Notes under the pieces: model-generated
What the model was told of the DNA's origin: nothing
What the model saw: the letters and a program-made list of their open reading frames with translations, nothing else
Databases searched by the model: none
Assembly (NCBI GenBank): GCA_017849315.1
Contig: JAFIHQ010000071.1
Location: forward strand, 1 to 6,259
Length of the DNA: 6,259 nt
Source: Treponema sp.
GTDB lineage: Bacteria > Spirochaetota > Spirochaetia > Treponematales > Rectinemataceae
Direction: 5' to 3'
Made by a program: the position numbers and the translations under genes
Shown: in pieces, positions 1-4,715 of the stretch
Layout of the letters: each line of letters starts with the position of its first letter
Numbering within the stretch: the first letter of the stretch is position 1

Positions 1-61
1 GGTCGCGCAGGTGGTTCGTGGGAAAATCGCCAAGAAGAAAGTTGAGGAGTCACGAGCATGA
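1..61 (+). CDS. atpD: V-type ATP synthase subunit D, 3' end only (partial)
   Basis: Only the last 19 codons and the stop are present, read from base 2 and ending with TGA at 59-61. The peptide is VAQVVRGKIAKKKVEESRA, a basic, helical tail of the kind that ends subunit D, the central-stalk (rotor shaft) subunit of V/A-type ATPases. The identification comes mainly from position: subunit D lies directly before subunit I in the Treponema-type operon. The stop overlaps the next start as ATGA (58-61), so the two genes are probably translationally coupled. Frame 1 also stops early (TGA at 43-45) and gives an unconvincing peptide. Too little is present to judge the protein itself. Confidence 0.72.
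   Translation, partial: VAQVVRGKIAKKKVEESRA
44..49 (+). promoter_or_regulatory. Shine-Dalgarno of atpI
   Basis: GAGGAG lies 8 bases before the ATG at 58, inside the last codons of atpD. This decides the start at 58 over the in-frame ATG at 70, which has no such spacing. Confidence 0.75.
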
Positions 62-1980
62 TTGTACCAATGAAGAAATTTGTGCTTGTGATCCTTGATA
101 AAGATGTAAACAATGCACTTGCTCAAATCCGCGCTCTTGGCGTAGCACACGTTGAGCAAAACGCTCTAAACGGGAATTCGGAGGCGTATTCAGAGCTTAA
201 GTCCAAGGTCGATAAACTCTCCGCCGCAGAGCAGGTTCTTGTTGAACTAAATAGGGACAAGTCTCATGCCATCAAGGCTCCAGACTACTCTTACCGTGAT
301 AAGAGTCCTAGGGAGATGCTTGCCATAGCCGAGTCCGTGGCGGACAGACTTGAGTCTTGCAACGTAAGCATTCAGGCCAAGAATGATAAGCTTTCAGAAA
401 GGCTCGCTGAACTAAAGCGTCTTGAGCCATGGGGGGATTTTGATCCTTCACTGTTGGAGAATTTGCTTCCTGACGGCAGGCGAATACGCCTTTATGAAGG
501 CATGGCAAAGGATCTTGATAAACTGGCCCCTGACATCGACTACGTAAGATTGTGGTCGCCACGTGGTATGGCTAGAATTGCAGTTATAGGTGAAGGAGAG
601 GCGCCTCAGTTTTTTGCCAGCTTCGATCCTCATGGTGAACGACTTTCGACTCTGCAGAATGAAATCCTGTTGATTCAGCGGGAGATACAAGAAAGAACGA
701 AAGAAATACAAAGTCTTTGCGCAGCGTTGCCACTGGTCACGGATGCGCTAAAGATCGCAAAGGCAGAACTTGTAATTGAACGGCTCAAGGCGAATATGCC
801 GGTACAAGATCATTTGACAACTCTTAGTGGGTTTGTCCCCGCGAAGGAAGCACCTAGGCTCTTAAGTCAGGCGGGCAAAGGCGGTTGGGCAGCTGCCATT
901 GGCGACCCAGCGGATGACGAACTACCTCCCACCAAACTTGAGAACAATCCTGTAGTGAGAACGATCCAACCAGTCTTCGATTTTCTTGGTACTGTGCCCA
1001 ACTATCACGAATATGATATTTCTTCGTGGTTTCTGATCTTCTTCTCTATTTTCTTTGCAATGATTTTTGGTGATGGCGGATACGGTCTTGTGATGCTGGT
1101 TGCCTCTCTGCTGCTTGTAGCAAAAGCAAAGCATGATGGAAAGCCTGTTGGCGATTTTGTAAAACTCCTAGTACTGCTTTCAACTTCAACCATTGTCTGG
1201 GGAACTGTGACTGCGACGTGGTTTGCAATCCCTTGGGATTCTTTGCCTGGTCTATTACAAAGGCTCTCAATTCATGCGATCAACAGTGCCCCTAGAGTTG
1301 AGGGCGAACTGAGTTCCGACATTAATGTCAGGATACTCTGCTTTGTTTTTGGAGCAATCCAACTCGGCATTGCTCACATGAAGAACGTAAAGCGCGACTT
1401 CCCTGATCTCAAGTTTATGTCACAAATCGGGTCTTTGTTCCTTGTAGTAGGAATGTTCGAATTGGCTCTATACCTTGTAATCGACTCAAACCGCTTTCCT
1501 GTTCAGTCATGGGTGCTCGGCGTACTAGGAATTGGGTTCGTTCTGATTGTTGTTTTCAGCAACTGGAATGGGAACTTGGGCAAGAGTCTTTTGGCAACTT
1601 TGGCTAACTTCATTCCAACAATCTTAGGCGTCGTCAGTGTGTTTGCAGACATTGTCTCTTACATAAGACTCTGGGCTGTAGGACTCACTGGCCTAGCGAT
1701 ATCTCAGACCGTTAATGGAATGGCGTTGAGTATTCTTGGCACCTTTGGAGGAGCCATTGTCTCGTTCATAATAAGACTGATACTCTGCTGTGTTTTGCTC
1801 ATCGCAGGGCATTCGCTCAACATCGCAATGAGCGTGCTGTCCGTCGTTGTTCATGGAATTAGACTCAATGTTCTGGAATTCTCCAGCCATCTCGGTATGG
1901 AATGGTCTGGGTATAAATACGAACCTCTCAGTGAACTTGCTCTTGGTGAGGTCGCTGGGAAAGTCGGAAAAGAGGAGTAG
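58..1980 (+). CDS. atpI: V-type ATP synthase subunit I (membrane stator, a-subunit homologue)
   Basis: Subunit I (NtpI, homologue of eukaryotic Vph1/subunit a) is the membrane stator that carries the ion half-channels and is anchored to the peripheral stalks. The 640 residues are of normal family length. Residues 1 to about 310 are hydrophilic and helical, the cytoplasmic arm; about 320-600 contain seven or eight hydrophobic segments. Family hallmarks are visible: IFGDGGYG around 337-343, SYIRLWAVGL at 534-543 with the essential channel arginine expected at R537 (equivalent to yeast Vph1 R735), and HGIRLNVLEF at 599-608 with R602 (equivalent to yeast R799), followed by the GYKYEPL tail. It overlaps atpD by 4 bases and ends 5 bases before atpK. 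No interruption or unusual feature is seen. Identification is firm. Confidence 0.96.
   Translation: MIVPMKKFVLVILDKDVNNALAQIRALGVAHVEQNALNGNSEAYSELKSKVDKLSAAEQVLVELNRDKSHAIKAPDYSYRDKSPREMLAIAESVADRLESCNVSIQAKNDKLSERLAELKRLEPWGDFDPSLLENLLPDGRRIRLYEGMAKDLDKLAPDIDYVRLWSPRGMARIAVIGEGEAPQFFASFDPHGERLSTLQNEILLIQREIQERTKEIQSLCAALPLVTDALKIAKAELVIERLKANMPVQDHLTTLSGFVPAKEAPRLLSQAGKGGWAAAIGDPADDELPPTKLENNPVVRTIQPVFDFLGTVPNYHEYDISSWFLIFFSIFFAMIFGDGGYGLVMLVASLLLVAKAKHDGKPVGDFVKLLVLLSTSTIVWGTVTATWFAIPWDSLPGLLQRLSIHAINSAPRVEGELSSDINVRILCFVFGAIQLGIAHMKNVKRDFPDLKFMSQIGSLFLVVGMFELALYLVIDSNRFPVQSWVLGVLGIGFVLIVVFSNWNGNLGKSLLATLANFIPTILGVVSVFADIVSYIRLWAVGLTGLAISQTVNGMALSILGTFGGAIVSFIIRLILCCVLLIAGHSLNIAMSVLSVVVHGIRLNVLEFSSHLGMEWSGYKYEPLSELALGEVAGKVGKEE
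1972..1977 (+). promoter_or_regulatory. Shine-Dalgarno of atpK, embedded in the atpI 3' end
   Basis: GAGGAG forms the final two Glu codons of atpI and is immediately followed by its TAG stop, 8 bases before the ATG of atpK at 1986. This supports coupled translation of I and K. Confidence 0.7.
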
Positions 1981-1985
1981 CAGGT

Positions 1986-2417
1986 ATGAATACGGAGTGG
2001 TTTAGGTACATTGGAGCAGCGTTCGTCTTTGGTTTTTCGGCGATCGGTTCGGTTATTGGTGCCAGGGCGGCTGGATTAGCGGCTATTGGTTCTTGGAAAC
2101 GTTCCTATCAGGCGAACAAGCAAGGCTCCTTCCTTCTTGTTTCGTTTGCGGGTGCTCCGCTGACACAGACAATTTATGCGTTCATTCTTATGAGCCGCAT
2201 GTTAAGCTCAGCCAAGGATCCCTTCTTTATCATGTGTTCTGGAATTATCGCGGGAATATCCATGTCCTTGTCTGCAATGGGCCAGGGGCAAGTTGCTGCG
2301 GCAGGTTGCGATGCGTACGGAGAAACTGGTAAAGGTTACTCTAATTACATCATTGTCGTTGGACTTCTTGAAACTGTTGCGCTTTTTACGCTTGCGTTTA
2401 CGTTTAGTGCTCTCTAA
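1986..2417 (+). CDS. atpK: V-type ATP synthase subunit K (proteolipid, rotor ring c-subunit)
   Basis: This is the proteolipid that forms the membrane rotor ring and carries the coupling ion. The 143 residues form two helical hairpins (four membrane segments), an internal duplication: GSVIGARAAGLAAIG in the first half resembles SLSAMGQGQVAAAG in the second. Only the second hairpin has a membrane carboxylate, E129 in VGLLETVALF; the matching place in the first hairpin is Q61 in APLTQTIYAF. That is the V-type arrangement, with one carboxylate per four helices. T60, Q61, Q100 and E129 line up with the sodium ligands T64, Q65, Q110 and E139 that I recall for Enterococcus hirae NtpK, which suggests, without proving, sodium coupling. 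It is last in the ATPase gene group; no terminator hairpin follows. Confidence 0.95.
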   Translation: MNTEWFRYIGAAFVFGFSAIGSVIGARAAGLAAIGSWKRSYQANKQGSFLLVSFAGAPLTQTIYAFILMSRMLSSAKDPFFIMCSGIIAGISMSLSAMGQGQVAAAGCDAYGETGKGYSNYIIVVGLLETVALFTLAFTFSAL

Positions 2418-2482
2418 TATTGTGGCAAAAAGAGACTTAGATAACCTATTGATTGGCTATTTGACTGGAAGAATTTGCTCAT
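2418..2482 (+). other. atpK-ispG intergenic gap without visible terminator
   Basis: These 65 AT-rich bases contain no hairpin followed by a T-run and no convincing pair of -35 and -10 boxes. GGAAGAA at 2467-2473 is a modest Shine-Dalgarno about 9 bases before the ispG ATG. In the ispG frame a TGA at 2462-2464 limits upstream extension, so 2483 is the first available ATG. Read-through from the ATPase operon into ispG is therefore possible. Confidence 0.5.
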
Positions 2483-3586
2483 ATGAATCAAAACGAAGCA
2501 CGTTTGGCCTCGCAAGCTGTTAAAGTAGGGTCTCTCATCATGGGAGGCCCTTGGCCTGTCGTGGTACAGACCATGTGGAAAGATCCTCTACCCAAGGGCT
2601 TGCTTGCACAGGATCCACGCATGGACGACATCCTCTCTCATATTGAGACACTCAAAGCCCTCGGTTGTGACATTGTTCGGTTTGCAGTGCCGGACGAAGT
2701 TTCAGCACGAAGCTTGGGCGAATTGTCTAAGGCAAGCCCTATGCCAGTAGTGGCAGACATTCACTTTGACTGGCGGCTCGCTCTTCTTTGTCTGGATTTT
2801 CCTATCGCAAAAATACGTATTAATCCCGGCAATATAGGTGAACGATGGAAGGTTGAAGAGATAGTTCATAAGGCCAAGGACAAAGGAGTGCCGATACGTA
2901 TTGGCGTCAACGCTGGTTCGCTCCCTACAGACTTGCGCGACAGCATCAAACAGGGACACATAAACGAAGTCGAGGCCGCCGTTGTCGCTGCCGAAAGAGA
3001 GATTGCGGTTCTGGAAGACTTAAGTTTCTCGAATATCGTGGTTTCAATCAAATTGAACGAGCCCAACAAAGTGGTTGAGGCGAATAGGCTTTTTGCCAGT
3101 AAGTATTCTTATCCGTTGCATCTTGGTGTAACCGAAGCTGGGCCACTCATCAGTGGAGTAGTCCGGAACACAGCAGCATTGGTTTCTCTTCTTAAGGACG
3201 GAATAGGCTCAACAATACGTGTTTCGCTCTCTGCACCAATGGAGTCCGAGGTTATTGCTGCACGGGAAATTCTTGCTTGTGTTGACGAAAACTCAGCACG
3301 CGCACGCATCGTTTCCTGCCCCCGCTGTGGGAGGGCTTCTTTTGACACTCACGCCTTTCTGGCACGATGGCAAGACCGGCTTTACAGTATCGAGAAGCCA
3401 ATATCGATCGCCGTTATGGGGTGTGTCGTCAATGGGCCTGGTGAGGCCAGAAGTGCGGATCTGGGCGTAACAGGAGCGGGGAATTCAGTGTTGATCTTCC
3501 GGCACGGGGAGATCATCAGAAGGGCAGCTCTAGAAGACGCAGACAAGGTTTTTGCCGAAGCTCTGGAGGGGATTCTAACAGAATAG
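2483..3586 (+). CDS. ispG: 4-hydroxy-3-methylbut-2-en-1-yl diphosphate synthase, flavodoxin type (IspG/GcpE)
   Basis: IspG converts methylerythritol cyclodiphosphate to HMBPP, the penultimate step of the MEP isoprenoid pathway, using a 4Fe-4S cluster in the cytoplasm. The 367 residues match the compact bacterial form without the plant-type insert. A TIM-barrel half carries VVADIHFD (89-96), RINPGNIG, IPIRIGVNAGSL and LHLGVTEAG; the C-terminal cluster domain has SCPRCGR with C279 and C282, and MGCVVNGPGE with C314 and E321. These four cluster ligands sit a constant nine residues after E. coli C270, C273, C305 and E312. One oddity is that the usual QSMTNT motif near the N-terminus reads QTMWKDPLP here and is followed by a slightly different loop. 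It follows the ATPase genes on the same strand and converges with the ArsR gene. Function is firmly assigned. Confidence 0.96.
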   Translation: MNQNEARLASQAVKVGSLIMGGPWPVVVQTMWKDPLPKGLLAQDPRMDDILSHIETLKALGCDIVRFAVPDEVSARSLGELSKASPMPVVADIHFDWRLALLCLDFPIAKIRINPGNIGERWKVEEIVHKAKDKGVPIRIGVNAGSLPTDLRDSIKQGHINEVEAAVVAAEREIAVLEDLSFSNIVVSIKLNEPNKVVEANRLFASKYSYPLHLGVTEAGPLISGVVRNTAALVSLLKDGIGSTIRVSLSAPMESEVIAAREILACVDENSARARIVSCPRCGRASFDTHAFLARWQDRLYSIEKPISIAVMGCVVNGPGEARSADLGVTGAGNSVLIFRHGEIIRRAALEDADKVFAEALEGILTE

Positions 3587-3619
3587 ACACCCTGTCCTTC
3601 TTAGATTACATGCGCTGGA
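3587..3619. other. Convergent intergenic gap between ispG and arsR
   Basis: Only 33 bases separate the two convergent stops. No strong hairpin with a T-run is visible on either strand, so the terminators of both genes are either factor-dependent or too weak to recognise by eye. Confidence 0.45.
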
Positions 3620-3988
3620 TTACACGGGAGAAGTTGGTAGTTGTTTCTCGTCGTCCACGTCGTCCGGAGCAGTGTCCGATCTTGGCTTTACGTTGCAGAT
3701 AATCGAATCGACCAGCGACTTAATGAATGGGTCCACAATCGAATACACGCGTTTGGTCTTATTGACTTCTGAAGAAACAATGCCACTTTTCTTGAGGATG
3801 GCAAGGTGTTGTGAGACAACCGGCTGAGGCTGATTTAGACAACGCCACAGATCCCCCACACAAGGTACTTCCTGATGCGCAATAAGACAAAGTATTTTGA
3901 GCCGGATAGGGTGCCCTATAGCCTTGAACTTTGCCGCATAAGGCTCGAGCATTTCCTCTGTACAAGGGTCAGCGATTTGTTTGTCCAT
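3620..3988 (-). CDS. ArsR/SmtB-family winged-helix transcriptional regulator
   Basis: The 122-residue protein has the compact ArsR winged-helix fold. FKAIGHPIRLKIL (21-33) is the family's first conserved helix, QPQPVVSQHLAILKKSGIV (53-71) is the recognition helix-turn-helix, and KTKRVYSI (77-84) is the wing. Aligned with E. coli ArsR, whose metal site is Cys32-Val-Cys34-Asp-Leu-Cys37, the corresponding stretch is CVGDLWRC (43-50): C43 is kept, Cys34 is Gly, Cys37 is Trp, and a cysteine appears two residues later at C50. Other cysteines are C9, C34 and C98. The signal may be a metal, metalloid or thiol/redox state, but the site is not canonical and the ligand cannot be named. The tail 104-114 is acidic (DDVDDE). 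There is no clear Shine-Dalgarno before the ATG, no other in-frame start nearby, and an unusual AT-rich upstream region. No target gene such as a pump is visible in this window. Confidence 0.9.
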   Translation of the reverse strand: MDKQIADPCTEEMLEPYAAKFKAIGHPIRLKILCLIAHQEVPCVGDLWRCLNQPQPVVSQHLAILKKSGIVSSEVNKTKRVYSIVDPFIKSLVDSIICNVKPRSDTAPDDVDDEKQLPTSPV

Positions 3989-3997
3989 ACAGAAAAC

Positions 3998-4026
3998 ATA
4001 ATAGCTCAGAATTGCCTTTTCATCAA
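3998..4026 (-). promoter_or_regulatory. Candidate promoter of arsR giving a near-leaderless mRNA
   Basis: On the minus strand TTGATG (complement of 4021-4026) and TATTAT (complement of 3998-4003) are separated by exactly 17 bases, matching four of six and five of six consensus positions. Transcription would start within about two bases of the ATG, or at it, consistent with the missing Shine-Dalgarno. The sequence is AT-rich, so chance matches are likely enough that this remains a candidate. Confidence 0.4.
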
Positions 4027-4048
4027 TATGAAGATGATGGATTTCTCT

Positions 4049-4078
4049 ATATATGAATAACTAATATATGAATAACTA
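4049..4078. repeat. Perfect 15-bp tandem direct repeat upstream of arsR
   Basis: The unit ATATATGAATAACTA occurs twice head to tail, at 4049-4063 and 4064-4078. The core ATGAA recurs in the same orientation at 4028, 4053, 4068 and 4078 (steps of 25, 15 and 10 bases). ATATGAA-type half-sites occur in some ArsR-family operators, so this may be a regulator-binding array. ArsR operators are normally inverted rather than direct repeats, which argues for caution. Confidence 0.8.
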
Positions 4079-4121
4079 TGAATTAAGCAGGATGGTGCCC
4101 AAGCCGTATCCTGTCGTGCCG
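4079..4121. other. Spacer between the receiver-like gene and the repeat
   Basis: This is non-coding if the receiver-like gene ends at 4122. If that gene shifts frame at its 8-A tract, the stretch codes for the end of a longer product that stops at 4076-4078. No terminator hairpin was recognised here. Confidence 0.35.
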
Positions 4122-4631
4122 TCAGTGTCTAGACGCACGTTTTTGTGCAAGGTGCGAAAGACCTTCGGCCCCGCTTTTTTTTGACTCTTCTGAAAACAAG
4201 GCCACCGAAGCGGACCTCGACAGTGTGGAGAGCAGGGCCGAATATTTATGAATAGATTCAACTGGCGCTGATTGCGATGGCTCTGGTCCCGACTGAGCAT
4301 CTGAAAGTTGGGTCATGTCGGGGATAAAAGTCTCCAACTGCGGAAATCTTGGCTCGTCATGAACCAAGTTTGGCACGGTAAAAAGCACAAAGTGAGATGG
4401 CAACCGTGTGGAGTTGGACGTTGAAAGATAGATGATCTCGTTCAAAAGCAACTGCCAGTGTAATGGAAAGTCGCATTCTCTAACGACAACCACACTTGGG
4501 CGCAATTCCGGAATGTTGTCGGCCAGTTTAACAGGATCTCGGTAATGGACGACGGAAAACTTATGGATTCTACTACGGTAGGCGATGATTCGGGCAAAGT
4601 TGTCGTCCTCGGCTAGAATTGCAGCAAGCAT
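4122..4631 (-). CDS. Response-regulator-like protein with degenerate receiver domain
   Basis: I do not recognise the family by name. The first ~104 of 169 residues look like a receiver domain: LAAILAEDD (2-10) is strand 1 with the acidic cluster E8-D9-D10, RPSVVVVRECDFPLHW (44-59) resembles strand 3 and its loop, and HFVLFTV (80-86) resembles strand 4 with T85. In normal receivers the phosphorylated Asp is four residues before the loop proline; here that place is E52 before P56. The C-terminal Lys-Pro pair is also not seen. A Ser/Pro/Gln-rich linker (about 107-122) leads to a short tail. Phosphorylation is therefore unlikely and a protein-protein or regulatory role is inferred. An 8-A run at codons 150-153 may shift the frame into a longer tail. 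The start at 4631 has only GAGG about 13 bases upstream. It diverges from mfd and lies upstream of arsR on the same strand. Confidence 0.65.
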   Translation of the reverse strand: MLAAILAEDDNFARIIAYRSRIHKFSVVHYRDPVKLADNIPELRPSVVVVRECDFPLHWQLLLNEIIYLSTSNSTRLPSHFVLFTVPNLVHDEPRFPQLETFIPDMTQLSDAQSGPEPSQSAPVESIHKYSALLSTLSRSASVALFSEESKKSGAEGLSHLAQKRASRH

Positions 4632-4671
4632 GGAGTGAAGTAAACCTCGCTTCTAGAAATTAGCGCTTTAG

Positions 4672-4690
4672 GCGGCTATAATGGAGCCGC
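4672..4690 (+). promoter_or_regulatory. mfd -10 box enclosed in an inverted repeat
   Basis: TATAAT at 4677-4682 is a perfect -10 box. The best -35 at 17-base spacing is TAGAAA (4654-4659), which is weak. The -10 box overlaps a perfect inverted repeat, GCGGCT (4672-4677) and AGCCGC (4685-4690), separated by 7 bases. An operator that blocks polymerase is a possible reading. Confidence 0.5.
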
Positions 4691-4702
4691 ACAAATGCAA
4701 CC

Positions 4703-4709
4703 AGGAAAG
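4703..4709 (+). promoter_or_regulatory. Shine-Dalgarno of mfd
   Basis: AGGAAAG lies 6-9 bases before the ATG at 4716. An alternative in-frame ATG at 4695 also has GGAG (4683-4686) eight bases upstream, but it would have almost no leader if the TATAAT box is the promoter, so 4716 is preferred. Confidence 0.6.
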
Positions 4710-4715
4710 CATACG

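Larger units (their letters stand above)
4632..4715. promoter_or_regulatory. Divergent intergenic region between the receiver-like gene and mfd
   Basis: About 84 bases must hold the promoters of two divergent genes. A perfect -10 box for mfd is visible; for the minus-strand gene I see no convincing promoter. A 6-base palindrome AGCGCT occurs at 4662-4667. Confidence 0.5.

Noticed and set aside
922..1270. Minus-strand open frames under atpI
   Set aside because: Their composition reflects the reverse complement of hydrophobic membrane codons; no motif or ribosome-binding site supports them.
2093..2523. Open frames overlapping atpK and the ispG start in other plus-strand frames
   Set aside because: They have no family features and overlap strongly conserved AtpK and IspG residues; they are shadows of the real genes.
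3604..3624. GATTACA repeated twice, 7 bases apart, between ispG and arsR
   Set aside because: A 7-base repeat is short enough to occur by chance; it spans the end of the arsR coding region and forms no hairpin.
3647..3664. CGTCGTCC-type short repeat near the arsR 3' end
   Set aside because: It is simply the codons of the acidic DDVDD stretch of the ArsR protein and needs no further explanation.
3986..4085. Upstream extension of arsR in its own frame
   Set aside because: The frame stays open for some distance but contains no ATG, GTG or TTG codon upstream of 3988 in the stretch read, and ArsR proteins normally begin close to this point.
4158..4182. Possible plus-strand terminator (CGAA/TTCG arms followed by eight T)
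   Set aside because: The stem is only four base pairs, lies next to extra GC-rich sequence rather than directly before the T-run, and no plus-strand gene ends nearby; the T-run is codons of the minus-strand gene.
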